From the NCBI GenBank assembly GCA_938017825.1, contig CALIJE010000137.1, forward strand, positions 1 to 36,289: DNA of 36,289 bases. The letters are read 5' to 3'. The notes under the pieces are model-generated. The model was not told the origin of the DNA. It did not search any database and worked only from the letters and a program-made list of their open reading frames with translations. A program made the position numbers and the translations under genes. Shown one piece after another: positions 8,258-16,422 of the stretch. Each line of letters opens with the position of its first letter. Positions within the stretch are counted from its first letter, which is position 1. The stretch is from an uncultured Flavobacteriaceae bacterium (lineage in GTDB: Bacteria > Bacteroidota > Bacteroidia > Flavobacteriales > Flavobacteriaceae).

Positions 8258-8797
8258 CTATGTATTGTTTTGCGACGTAACCAAGGTAACGGCCTTTTGA
8301 AGCATAAGACTGTTGGGATAGGTAACCAAATTGCCCCTGCTACTGCGCAAGCGTATGTGAAAGGCTTTGATATCCTCTATTACAAAAACGTCATGTGATT
8401 CGTTCTGGGTTTCAATGGCCTCCTTGTCCAATATTTTGATTTCATCCCCGATCTTGAACGGAAAAGCGAAAAACAAGATGACTCCGGCCGTGATGTTGCT
8501 CAAAATAGACCACTGGGCGAAAAGGGCCACGCCGATCACCGCGAACACAGATGAAAACAAAAGTCCTATCTCTTGAAAATTGACACCCCATACAAAAACC
8601 AAGGCGCCGATGGCCAAAAAAGAAAGTCCGAGCATGACGAATTTTGTAATCAACTTGGTGCGTGCCTCGGCAATATTGCTCAAACGCCCTATTCGATTAA
8701 TTGTAGTTTTACTGATAAAACGAAGCAGCAGTAAAATGACAAGTGTAAGACCTGTGGATAAAAATTCTTTTTGGTAGTTGGTGAAAAAGTCTTCCAT
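8258..8797 (-). CDS. Small MscS-type mechanosensitive channel protein
   Basis: 179 residues. Three membrane helices: about 14-30, 49-70 and 77-112. The last contains the MscS pore-helix pattern VALFAQWSILSNITAGVILF followed by FPFKIGDEIKI, the family signature for entry into the beta domain. The beta domain ends with SSRGNLVTYPNSLMLQKAV, matching the usual G-N-x-V-x-x-P-N-S motif. The protein stops just after that, so the alpha/beta cytoplasmic vestibule of E. coli MscS is absent. It should still form an inner-membrane osmotic-release channel or a related sensor. It is the last gene of the minus-strand run and starts 3 bp after the preceding lipoprotein gene. Confidence 0.85.
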   Translation of the reverse strand: MEDFFTNYQKEFLSTGLTLVILLLLRFISKTTINRIGRLSNIAEARTKLITKFVMLGLSFLAIGALVFVWGVNFQEIGLLFSSVFAVIGVALFAQWSILSNITAGVILFFAFPFKIGDEIKILDKEAIETQNESHDVFVIEDIKAFHIRLRSSRGNLVTYPNSLMLQKAVTLVTSQNNT

Positions 8798-8800
8798 AAA

Positions 8801-9733
8801 TTATAAACCTAATGTATCGCGCAAAGGTAAATCACTATTGCTGTTTTTTCGCCAATAGGGACTCATGATCGATTTGATTTTTGTTGCCTTTGATGTGATG
8901 GTTTTTGCAGATGAGCCGAAACCACTTTTATAGGAATCTTCCCAGTATTCTATGGTATGGGGGAATGCAGCGGTGAAATTTATTTTTAGGGTTCTTCCGA
9001 GCTCGGGGTACACTAAAGTGTAGGTGCTAACCCCATCGTTTTCAAGTAAAGTAGCTGTTGCATTATAGGCCTTTAACTCTTTGTGGGCCAGTCTTATGTA
9101 TTCCATCGAAGGAATTATGGAAATCGCTCCGACCGGTAACCCTTCAGGATTGATTCTTATCTTGTTCCACAATTCATTTTCCAAGATATTCTTGTCTAAA
9201 TTCAACTCCTGATCACCTTCCGATTCAAAATAGGAGTGCGACATGATTTCAAACTGCTCCCTATTGTTCAATTGTGCGTAAACTTGGCCACACCATTCCT
9301 GGGCCGAAAATGATACTTTAAGTGCATGTCCACTATCGTTCACAGGGTAAAAACTGCTGCTCATGATAGAATACGGATAAATACCCGTTAGGTACTTTTT
9401 GGTACTGTTCAATTTTAAGACCGGAATATTATCAGGATTGTTACCGTCGGCTTTAACCTGTTTGTCCTTTAAAAAAGGTTCAGTGACATAGACCAAAACC
9501 GCTTTCCCTTCTCGAATTTCACCATAGCGTCCCTGCCCGAGTTGGTAAGAGGTGATTTCTGCCTCCCCGGCGTACCAGTATTTTTTGAATTCTTCTGAAA
9601 TAGGACGGGCTGCCACTGGCGCTTCCATTGTGGTATGTAAGGCTAAATCTTCTTTGATCTGCGATGTAGTCTCCTTACAGGAAACAAGACCAAACAATAG
9701 GATAATGGAAAGCAAACCGACGAACTTTTTCAT
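8801..9733 (-). CDS. Conserved lipoprotein downstream of maf
   Basis: 310 residues. The N-terminus MKKFVGLLSIILLFGLVSCK is a lipoprotein signal with C19 as the lipidated residue. The mature protein has distinctive blocks YWYAGEAEITSYQLGQGRYG, EGKAVLVYVTEPF and SFSAQEWCGQVYAQLNNR, which I associate with a conserved Bacteroidota family of unknown function. Its gene lies next to maf and should not be confused with it: none of the Maf motifs (ASGSPRR, SDT, KPYDKAG) is present. It is probably anchored in the outer membrane facing the periplasm. It follows maf by 35 bp on the same strand. Confidence 0.72.
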   Translation of the reverse strand: MKKFVGLLSIILLFGLVSCKETTSQIKEDLALHTTMEAPVAARPISEEFKKYWYAGEAEITSYQLGQGRYGEIREGKAVLVYVTEPFLKDKQVKADGNNPDNIPVLKLNSTKKYLTGIYPYSIMSSSFYPVNDSGHALKVSFSAQEWCGQVYAQLNNREQFEIMSHSYFESEGDQELNLDKNILENELWNKIRINPEGLPVGAISIIPSMEYIRLAHKELKAYNATATLLENDGVSTYTLVYPELGRTLKINFTAAFPHTIEYWEDSYKSGFGSSAKTITSKATKIKSIMSPYWRKNSNSDLPLRDTLGL

Positions 9734-9768
9734 AGCTGAATATTTTATTTAAAGATACCACATATGGC

Positions 9769-10356
9769 CTAGCTTACCATATTTCGTAATGTTTCATATA
9801 CCAAATGTGTTGGAAGTCCCATGACATTGGTATAGGAACCTTGCATTTCTTCGATGGCAATATGTCCCAGCCATTCCTGAATGCCATAAGCACCGGCTTT
9901 ATCATAGGGCTTATAGGTATCTACATAATACAGGGTTTCTTCCGAAGTCAGATTCTTGAATTTGACCTTTGTCGTTGAGTTCAATGTTTTGGAATATAAT
10001 TCAGTAGTAAAACAGACGGAAGTAATAACATCGTGCCAATCTCCAGACAGCGTCTTGAGCATTTCTATCGCTTCATTTTTGCTAGCGGCTTTGGCCAAAG
10101 ACTTGCCCATATGCCAGACCACCGTGTCTGATGTTATCAAAATTTCGTTGGAATTTAGTGTTCCTTCGAAGGGTTTGGTTTTTAGTTTAGCGAGATAATC
10201 AGAAATTTCCCCAGCTCTTAGATGCGAAGGGTAAACCTCTTCTACTGATTTTATGCACACCTCGAACGGAATATCCAATTCTTTAAAAAATTGGTGCCTC
10301 CGTGGTGAGCCCGAAGCCAAGATTACCTTATAGTTTTTTAATTTGTCCCTCAACAT
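9769..10356 (-). CDS. maf: Maf family nucleotide pyrophosphatase
   Basis: 195 residues, the usual Maf length. ILASGSPRR (12-20) is the phosphate-binding loop, ITSDTVV (74-80) carries the catalytic Asp77, and KPYDKAGAYGIQ is the C-terminal signature of the YhdE-type subgroup. Family members hydrolyse dTTP/UTP and modified nucleotides to monophosphates in the cytoplasm, preventing misincorporation. The gene lies 6 bp after kdsC, in the order DUF2520 protein - kdsC - maf, so co-transcription is very likely. Confidence 0.94.
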   Translation of the reverse strand: MLRDKLKNYKVILASGSPRRHQFFKELDIPFEVCIKSVEEVYPSHLRAGEISDYLAKLKTKPFEGTLNSNEILITSDTVVWHMGKSLAKAASKNEAIEMLKTLSGDWHDVITSVCFTTELYSKTLNSTTKVKFKNLTSEETLYYVDTYKPYDKAGAYGIQEWLGHIAIEEMQGSYTNVMGLPTHLVYETLRNMVS

Positions 10357-10362
10357 GTCGCA

Positions 10363-10890
10363 TTAGGCATTGTTCGCATCAAAATTGCTTTTCCAGTCGC
10401 CACGCACTTTCAATACTTGCTCAATGACATCGCGAACACAGGCATCCCCGCCATTCTTATGTGAAATGTACTTGGCAATAGCCTTCACTTCTGGCACTGC
10501 GTCTTGTGGGCAGGTGGGCAATGCAACCTTAAGCATGGGAGGAATATCGGGCAGATCATCACCCATATAAAGTACATTTTTCGGGTCGATATTGTTATTT
10601 TCGAGATATTCTTGTAGCGGTTCGGCCTTATGATGTGCCCCCATATAAATATCAGGTACTCCAAGCCCGGCTAGTCGTTGACGTACCCCCTCATTAGTAC
10701 CTCCGGTAATGATACAGACATTATACCCTTTCTGCAACGCTGTCTTAAGCGCATAGCCATCTTTTACACTCATCTTACGGAGCAGTTCCCCTTCGGCCGT
10801 GATCAATAAACCGCCGTCGGTAAATACGCCATCAACATCGAATACAAAAGTTGTAATGTCTTCTAAATATTCTTTATAATTCTTTTCCAT
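10363..10890 (-). CDS. kdsC: 3-deoxy-D-manno-octulosonate 8-phosphate phosphatase, HAD type
   Basis: 175 residues. HAD motif I is FVFDVDGVFTDG (D18, D20), motif II CIITGGT, then K90-region Lys and motif IV MGDDLPDIPPM. The short length without a cap domain and the DGVFTDG variant are typical of the KdsC tetrameric subfamily. It removes phosphate from KDO-8-P to give KDO for lipopolysaccharide inner core. Its start overlaps the end of the DUF2520 gene by 17 bp, and maf follows after 6 bp. I am sure of the subfamily, somewhat less of the exact substrate. Confidence 0.93.
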   Translation of the reverse strand: MEKNYKEYLEDITTFVFDVDGVFTDGGLLITAEGELLRKMSVKDGYALKTALQKGYNVCIITGGTNEGVRQRLAGLGVPDIYMGAHHKAEPLQEYLENNNIDPKNVLYMGDDLPDIPPMLKVALPTCPQDAVPEVKAIAKYISHKNGGDACVRDVIEQVLKVRGDWKSNFDANNA

Positions 10891-11629
10891 ATGTTTCTTT
10901 GATTGATTTGGTCAATATTCGATAGACCTCTTTATGGGTAACATTGGTCAGCTGACCCAATTGGTTTTCAATTGTCTTTTCGTCACCACGCTTTGCGGGA
11001 CCGGTCTGAGCTTTGAGTGGTTCAAGAGAATCGATTTTTGCAGAAGTTTCTTTGATCAAGGGTTTAAGAATATCAAAAGGAACATCGTTTTGCTCACAAA
11101 TCCCATGGCCGATTTGATACATATGATTGGTAAAATTATTTACGAAAACAGCACCCAAATGAAGCGATTTTCTTTGTTCCGAAGAGATTTCGTAAACCGT
11201 TTGCGATACTGCAGCGCCCAATCTCTTGAGAAGAACCAAATCTTCTTTATTTTCCGCTTCCACGCATATGGGTACCGCTTGAAAATCTACAGCTCTGTCT
11301 TTCGAAAAAGTTTGTAGTGGATAAAAGACTCCTCTGCGAATTCCAGTAGGCAAAACATGCATGGCAACGCTGCCAGAAGTGTGCACGACCAGTTTTTCGG
11401 TATTTGAAAATTGCTCAGAGACCTTCGCAATGGCATCATCGCTCACTGCTATAATATACATATCGGCTCGCTTGTCCTGCTTATTGGCTTCCAGCTCCTT
11501 CAAAGAATCGGATCGGGTTTCGTCGCGACTTTGCAAGACCGCGGTTACCTCAACCACTTGAGTTGCTGCGAACTCCTGCTGCAGGTGTTTCGAAACAGTA
11601 CCAGTACCAACAATGGCGACTTTGATCAT
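10874..11629 (-). CDS. Rossmann-like / DUF2520 domain protein
   Basis: 251 residues. The N-terminus IKVAIVGTGTVSKHLQQEF is a dinucleotide-binding Rossmann fold with GxGxxS in place of GxGxxG. VVHTSGSVAMHVLP and RGVFYPLQTFSKDRAVDF are the characteristic blocks of this family, and the C-terminal half (LHLGAVFVNNFTNHMYQIG, then LKAQTGPAKRGDEKTIENQL) is the helical DUF2520 domain. The fold is related to ketopantoate reductase and F420-dependent NADP oxidoreductase. The substrate is unknown. It heads the intact part of the minus-strand operon, overlapping kdsC by 17 bp, and lies 16 bp after the Crp remnant. Confidence 0.85.
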   Translation of the reverse strand: MIKVAIVGTGTVSKHLQQEFAATQVVEVTAVLQSRDETRSDSLKELEANKQDKRADMYIIAVSDDAIAKVSEQFSNTEKLVVHTSGSVAMHVLPTGIRRGVFYPLQTFSKDRAVDFQAVPICVEAENKEDLVLLKRLGAAVSQTVYEISSEQRKSLHLGAVFVNNFTNHMYQIGHGICEQNDVPFDILKPLIKETSAKIDSLEPLKAQTGPAKRGDEKTIENQLGQLTNVTHKEVYRILTKSIKETYGKEL

Positions 11630-11645
11630 AGTGCGAAATTAGGAA

Positions 11646-11963
11646 TTACATCATGATCTTGTGGTTCTCGAGGCGAAGTATTTTTTCACTTTCCATCTTT
11701 TTTATGGGCCTTATTGCCTTTTCCACTCGAAGGCCTGTTAATTCTGCAATCTGTTGTCTGGTCAAATCAACAATGAAATCTTTCGTGTTACGCTGCTGTT
11801 TCAAATACGTCAACAAAGTCAGTATGCGGTGTTCAGGTGGGCGTACCGATACCTCCTTACCGATCATCGCCTTATATGCAAGCCGATGTACCAACACGGT
11901 CGTCAATTTTAGATGTACCTCTGAATTGGAGCTTTTTATTTTGGTATCTAAATTTAAAACGCC
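11646..11963 (-). pseudogene. 5'-truncated Crp/Fnr family regulator (C-terminal HTH remnant)
   Basis: The frame encodes the end of the dimerisation helix (SEVHLKLTTVLVHRLAYK), the linker VRPPEHRILTLLTYLKQQ and the complete winged-helix domain VDLTRQQIAELTGLRVEKAI, ending NHKIMM. This matches the last third of a Crp/Fnr regulator. The cyclic-nucleotide-type sensor domain of about 130 residues is missing: an in-frame stop occurs at 11964-11966, and only about 80 bp remain before the hemoglobin gene on the other strand. No ATG exists in the frame; the best start would be a TTG at 11906 giving 86 residues. Recognition-helix changes (EKAIRPIKK where ETVIRTIKK is usual) also fit decay. It may nevertheless be expressed as a bare DNA-binding domain. 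Confidence 0.72.
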
Positions 11964-12049
11964 TCAATAGTGGCACGGTTAAAACCCAAAATTGTCTTTA
12001 ATTTGTTATTCATTAACCCGCTGGTCAATTGTGTCCTAATGCTAACTTA

Positions 12050-12439
12050 ATGTCTATGATAAAGGAAATCGAAAACAGGGAAGACGTATTTAAATTGGTA
12101 GACACCTTTTATCATAAAGTTAGGCAGGATAGTCTTTTAGCTCCAATTTTTGAAAAACACATTAAGGATTGGCCAGAACACTTGGGCCATTTGACCGACT
12201 TTTGGGAGACCAATCTTTTTTTCGTTCGTAAATACAAGGGGAATCCCATGCTAAAACATCAAAAAGTCGATGCTGAAGCTGGACATACCATCAATGAGCA
12301 ACATTTTGGAGTTTGGCTAAACCTATGGTTTCAAACTATAGAAGAACTCTTTGAAGGTGAAAGGGCCACCATTGCAAAGAATAGGGCGCGCAATATGGGA
12401 ACCTTTTTTCATGTTGGTATGTTTAAGGCACGCCCATAA
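12050..12439 (+). CDS. Group III truncated hemoglobin
   Basis: 129 residues from the ATG at 12050; an upstream TTG at 12029 is in frame but gives an unlikely N-terminus. Typical group III features are the N-terminal LVDTFYHKVRQDSLLAPIF helix, a DFWETNLF segment with the aromatic E-helix residues, and QHFGVWLNLWFQTI, which carries the proximal histidine. The distal region LKHQKVDAE is also standard. It binds heme in the cytoplasm; relatives are linked with NO or peroxide detoxification and low oxygen. It is divergent from the Crp remnant, a pairing that suggests former FNR-like control, and convergent with the His-rich lipoprotein gene 16 bp away. Confidence 0.9.
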   Translation: MSMIKEIENREDVFKLVDTFYHKVRQDSLLAPIFEKHIKDWPEHLGHLTDFWETNLFFVRKYKGNPMLKHQKVDAEAGHTINEQHFGVWLNLWFQTIEELFEGERATIAKNRARNMGTFFHVGMFKARP

Positions 12440-12455
12440 ATCTACATGACCTAAA

Positions 12456-12833
12456 TTAGGCACAGGTTACGGTGACATCGTGTCGATGACTTCCTCCCGA
12501 TGTAGACTCCACTTGAATTGTTTTGGCACTTTTCAACGTATTAAAATTAGCGGCCGTTAAGGTGATGTTATGATCATGGCCCGAGGTACCTTGAATCGAA
12601 TAGGTCTTCGCAACTCCTGCATCGATGTCTGCTCTAGAAACTGATAGGCTGTGGCCATGATTGCTCGTAATGGTCGTAGCATTGGCACCGTTGGCCAGGC
12701 AATCTGTGGCAGAAGGATCTTCTGGGGGGGCAACATTGGTACTGTCATCATTGGAACAGCCGATTAAGGAATACGCGGGTACAGCAACTACAACGGCTCC
12801 TGCCGCTTTTTTAAGGAAAGTTTTTCTGTTCAT
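12456..12833 (-). CDS. His-rich repeat lipoprotein with Tat-like signal
   Basis: 125 residues. MNRKTFLKKAAGAVVVAVPA then SLIGC is a lipoprotein signal (C26) with a Tat-like N-region carrying Arg-Lys rather than Arg-Arg. The mature part has three HxH motifs: H59/H61, H86/H88 and H116/H118. Each starts a similar stretch (HGHSLSVSRADIDAG, HDHNITLTAANFNTL, HRHDVTVT) with a unit of 27-30 residues, so the domain is about two and a half tandem repeats. C45 and C124 bracket the domain and could form a disulfide. Clustered HxH suggests copper, zinc or heme-iron binding in the periplasm. I do not know a characterised homologue. It is the only minus-strand gene between hemoglobin and the cytochrome c maturation gene. 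Confidence 0.75.
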   Translation of the reverse strand: MNRKTFLKKAAGAVVVAVPAYSLIGCSNDDSTNVAPPEDPSATDCLANGANATTITSNHGHSLSVSRADIDAGVAKTYSIQGTSGHDHNITLTAANFNTLKSAKTIQVESTSGGSHRHDVTVTCA

Positions 12834-13043
12834 TTTAAATTTTTCTTAAGGGTTAATCACTATTCGAATTTAGTGAAGTATGTTCATTTAGTCTTTGAAA
12901 GGCCTATTGCTTACTTTTTCAGATTTTTTTTTTCGGAGCTTGTTCGATATTAACATTACTGTTTAACTTTTTCAGCTTATAAAGAGCTACAAAAACCACA
13001 AAAAGGCTGTATTTTTGCTTGCTGAAAATCAATCGCTTGCCAG
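12834..13043. other. Divergent intergenic region (210 bp)
   Basis: AT-rich gap between the His-rich lipoprotein (leftward) and the ResB-CcsA gene (rightward). It holds a clear -7 element for the rightward gene at 13010-13017. On the minus strand only an imperfect TAAATTCG is seen. No open reading frame of interest and no strong hairpin was found. Confidence 0.5.
13010..13017 (+). promoter_or_regulatory. Bacteroidota -7 element TATTTTTG
   Basis: Exact TAnnTTTG match 26 bp before the ATG of the ResB-CcsA gene. No TTTG is visible at the usual -33 distance. Confidence 0.5.
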
Positions 13044-16000
13044 ATGATAGAACTGCTTAAGAAAACACTCTTTTCAACACGCTTAATGGCCGTTTTATTT
13101 CTTGTTTTTGGCACGGCAATGGCCTTCGGTACTTTTTTTGAAAGTTGGTACAGTACCGAAACCGCTCGTATATGGGTCTACAATGCTTGGTGGTTCGAAG
13201 CTATTATGGTGTTTTTTGTCATCAATTTTGTGGGCAATATGTTTCGTTACCGCCTGTTCCGCTGGGAAAAGTGGCCGGTTTTGGTCTTGCATCTTAGCTG
13301 GATTTTGATCATCCTTGGGGCCTTCATAACCAGATATATCAGTTTTGAAGGAATGATGCCGATTCGTGAAGGGAAATCTGAAAATGTATTCTATTCTGAT
13401 AAAACCTATCTAACGGCATTTGTGGATGGCGAAATTAATGGAGAGCCACTAAGAAAAAGTCAAGATATTGACATAATGGTTACTTCCGAAGCCTTAAAAT
13501 CCGATTTGCCTTGGAAGGATGATTATAATGGCCAAGAGTTCACTATCGATTTTATAGATTTTATAAAAGGTGCCGATAAAGGCCTTATTCCCGATGACAC
13601 GGGAAAGGAATATCTTAAAATAGTGGAGGCTGGTGATGGCCAACGCCACGAGCATTTTTTAGAAAACGGCAAGGTGGCGAGTATTCATAACGTCTTGTTC
13701 GCCTTGAACAAGAATACCGAAGGTGCGATAAATATTTTTACGACCGATAGTGTGTACCAAATACGAGCACCTTTTGATGGTTCGTATATGCGAATGGCCG
13801 ATCAGTTCCGGGGCACAGCTATAAAAGATAGCCTACAAGAATTTCAAATGCGTTCGCTTTATAGTATGGCCGGTATGCAGTTTGTAGTTCCAGATCCAGT
13901 AATTCGAGGAACATATGGTATCGTCGAGGTGCCCAAAGAAGAAATTACCGAACAAACCCCCAATGCAATAGTGGTTGATGTTTCCTCAAACGGGGAAACC
14001 GTACGTAAAAAGCTTTTGGGCAAAAAGGGCATAATATCCCAATTTACCGACAAGTTTAATGTAGGGGGGCTAGACTTTTGGTTGCGGTTTGGGCCGAAGG
14101 AATATGAATTGCCATTTAGTGTAAAGTTGAACGACTTTATTGCTGAAAAATATCCTGGTACCGAGGCGGGGTATGCTTCTTTTATGAGCAAGGTGACCAT
14201 TGAGGATGAGCGCCCATTCGACTATGATATTTTTATGAATAATATCCTAGATCATAAAGGATATCGATTTTTTCAATCTGGTTTTGATCCTGATGAAAAA
14301 GGGACCAACCTCTCTGTGAACCACGATCAATGGGGTACTTGGATTACGTACATTGGATACTTCTTACTATATGCCGGACTCATGGGAATCATGTTCTTTG
14401 GCAAAACACGGTTTCGAGAATTAACAGCTTCCTTAGATAAGTTGGCCAAGAAGAAGAAGGCCATGACCACTATTCTTGTTGTAGGAACTATTTTAACGGC
14501 CTCGGCCCAAGAGCATTCGGCCAACGATGGGCACGATCATACCCAGACCGCACCGACCCAGCAGCAGATAGATTCGCTCATTCAACTCACTAGGGTTTCT
14601 AAAGAACATGCCGAAAAATTCGGAAAGTTGGTCATTCAGGATGAAGGTGGCCGAATGAAGCCAATCAACACCTTTTCTTCAGAGTTGTTGCGTAAACTCA
14701 GTAGGCAGGATAAGTACAATGGTATGAATTCGGATCAGGTATTCCTGTCTATGATATTGAGTCCGGCATTGTGGTACAACAATGAGTTTTTGATTTTGGA
14801 TAAGCGCGCCAAAAACGATAGTATAAGACATGTACTGAATATTCCTGAGGGTCAGAAATATGTTAAGGCCACCGACTTTTTTGATGCGGAGGCGAAATAC
14901 AAGCTCGAACCGGTATTACGAGAGGCGACTGCGACCAATAACCCCACGCAGTTTGAAAAAGATGTGCGTGATGCGAACATTCGAATTGGCCTACTAGACC
15001 AAGCGCTGCAGGGAGGTATTGTCAAGATTTTTCCCTTGTTGAACGATGAGAACAACAAATGGGTATCTGCCTTGGAATATCGAGGGGGGCAATATCAAGT
15101 TACCGATTCGCTCTACGACAATTTTGTCAGAAATTCTATGCCGTATTACCTTAGTAAAGTGCGAGAGGCCATCCAAACAGAAGATTATTCGGAAGCCGAT
15201 AAAATGCTTGCTGCTTTCGAGCAAAATCAGATCAATCATGGTGCCGAGGTGATGCCTACCAAACAAAAAATTGAAGCTGAGGTCGTTTACAACAAACTAA
15301 ACGTTTTCAACCATTTATATCGCTTATATGCCGTAGTTGGTTTGTTGATGTTCTTTGTGCTGATATTCCAGATTTTCAAGGATAGAAGCATTTGGCGGGT
15401 CGCCATATATTTCCTAAAAGGATGTCTAATTGTATTCTTTCTTTGGCATACTGCTGGCTTGGTGATGCGTTGGTATATTTCGGGCCATGCCCCATGGAGT
15501 AATGCCTATGAAAGTATCTTGTATGTTGCTTGGGCGACCATGGCCATCGGTCTTGCTTTGGGCAGAAAGAGTAACATGACCATTGCCGCTTCGGGCTTTG
15601 TGGTCGCTATGCTGTTGATGATCGCGAATTGGAATTGGGTCGACCCGGCAATAGGAAATTTGGTGCCGGTATTGGATAGCTATTGGTTAATGATACATGT
15701 GGCCGTCATTGTTGGAAGTTATGGTCCGTTGACGGTAGGTATGATTCTCGGACTCGTATGTTTGCTTCTAATTATGTTGACCACCAAGAAGAACAAAAAA
15801 CGAATGGAACTGAACCTCAAAGAGCTCACCATTATCAATGAAATTGCCTTGACAACTGGGCTTGTGATGCTTACTATCGGGAATTTTTTAGGTGGCCAAT
15901 GGGCAAATGAAAGTTGGGGCAGGTATTGGGGTTGGGATCCAAAAGAAACCTGGGCACTGATTTCGATTATGGCTTATGCACTGCTCTTGCATTTTAGGCT

Positions 16001-16241
16001 AATACCTGGTCTTCGGGATAGATGGGTATTTAATTTCTTCAGCGTTGTGGCCTTTGCATGTATTCTAATGACCTATTTCGGGGTTAATTATTATCTCGTT
16101 GGCTTGCACAGTTATGGGCAGAGTGGAGGAGCGGCCATTACACCAGACTATGTGAAGTACATTGCCCTTGGCCTATTAATTCTTGGGGGTCTTAGCTTTT
16201 GGAGGTATAAGGCGAACTATGCCAAGGTGAAAAAGCCTTGA
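13044..16241 (+). CDS. ResB-CcsA fusion, system II cytochrome c maturation / heme handling protein
   Basis: 1065 residues. Residues 1-100 hold two ResB-type helices (TRLMAVLFLVFGTAMAFGTFF, then WPVLVLHLSWILIILGAFIT), followed by a large periplasmic domain of about 330 residues and a helix near 430-450. A signal-peptide-like helix ending LTASAQ at about 490 and a His-containing linker (HSANDGHDHTQ) lead into a second periplasmic region. The C-terminal third is CcsA/CcmC-like: SGHAPWSNAYES near 812 and the heme-binding WGRYWGWDPKETW near 953-965, within about eight helices. The protein exports heme and attaches it to apocytochromes c at the periplasmic face. Such ResB-CcsA fusions occur in Bacteroidota and epsilonproteobacteria. 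It appears monocistronic. Confidence 0.93.
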   Translation: MIELLKKTLFSTRLMAVLFLVFGTAMAFGTFFESWYSTETARIWVYNAWWFEAIMVFFVINFVGNMFRYRLFRWEKWPVLVLHLSWILIILGAFITRYISFEGMMPIREGKSENVFYSDKTYLTAFVDGEINGEPLRKSQDIDIMVTSEALKSDLPWKDDYNGQEFTIDFIDFIKGADKGLIPDDTGKEYLKIVEAGDGQRHEHFLENGKVASIHNVLFALNKNTEGAINIFTTDSVYQIRAPFDGSYMRMADQFRGTAIKDSLQEFQMRSLYSMAGMQFVVPDPVIRGTYGIVEVPKEEITEQTPNAIVVDVSSNGETVRKKLLGKKGIISQFTDKFNVGGLDFWLRFGPKEYELPFSVKLNDFIAEKYPGTEAGYASFMSKVTIEDERPFDYDIFMNNILDHKGYRFFQSGFDPDEKGTNLSVNHDQWGTWITYIGYFLLYAGLMGIMFFGKTRFRELTASLDKLAKKKKAMTTILVVGTILTASAQEHSANDGHDHTQTAPTQQQIDSLIQLTRVSKEHAEKFGKLVIQDEGGRMKPINTFSSELLRKLSRQDKYNGMNSDQVFLSMILSPALWYNNEFLILDKRAKNDSIRHVLNIPEGQKYVKATDFFDAEAKYKLEPVLREATATNNPTQFEKDVRDANIRIGLLDQALQGGIVKIFPLLNDENNKWVSALEYRGGQYQVTDSLYDNFVRNSMPYYLSKVREAIQTEDYSEADKMLAAFEQNQINHGAEVMPTKQKIEAEVVYNKLNVFNHLYRLYAVVGLLMFFVLIFQIFKDRSIWRVAIYFLKGCLIVFFLWHTAGLVMRWYISGHAPWSNAYESILYVAWATMAIGLALGRKSNMTIAASGFVVAMLLMIANWNWVDPAIGNLVPVLDSYWLMIHVAVIVGSYGPLTVGMILGLVCLLLIMLTTKKNKKRMELNLKELTIINEIALTTGLVMLTIGNFLGGQWANESWGRYWGWDPKETWALISIMAYALLLHFRLIPGLRDRWVFNFFSVVAFACILMTYFGVNYYLVGLHSYGQSGGAAITPDYVKYIALGLLILGGLSFWRYKANYAKVKKP

Positions 16242-16422
16242 CCTTTTACTTGGGCATACCTTCATTACCATTTAAATTTTTTTTTGCATCTTTACCGTAT
16301 CATGAAGTTATAGAATTATGTTTTTTATAGATGTCATAGGGTTCTTATCCCATAGCTAAACGACTTTCGTCGCTTGCGCGCTGACTCTATTATTTCTCTT
16401 CTTTTCACATAATTCTTTTACA

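Noticed and set aside
11646-11906. Reading the 86-residue minus-strand frame as an ordinary intact small regulator
   Set aside because: It begins in the middle of a Crp/Fnr dimerisation helix from a TTG codon and lacks the sensor domain, so a truncated remnant fits better.
12029-12049. TTG start for the truncated hemoglobin
   Set aside because: The added residues are not globin-like; the ATG at 12050 fits the family N-terminus.
16318-16359. 13-codon frame upstream of the MATE gene as a leader peptide
   Set aside because: No attenuator structure or repeated regulatory codons are visible; too short to support.
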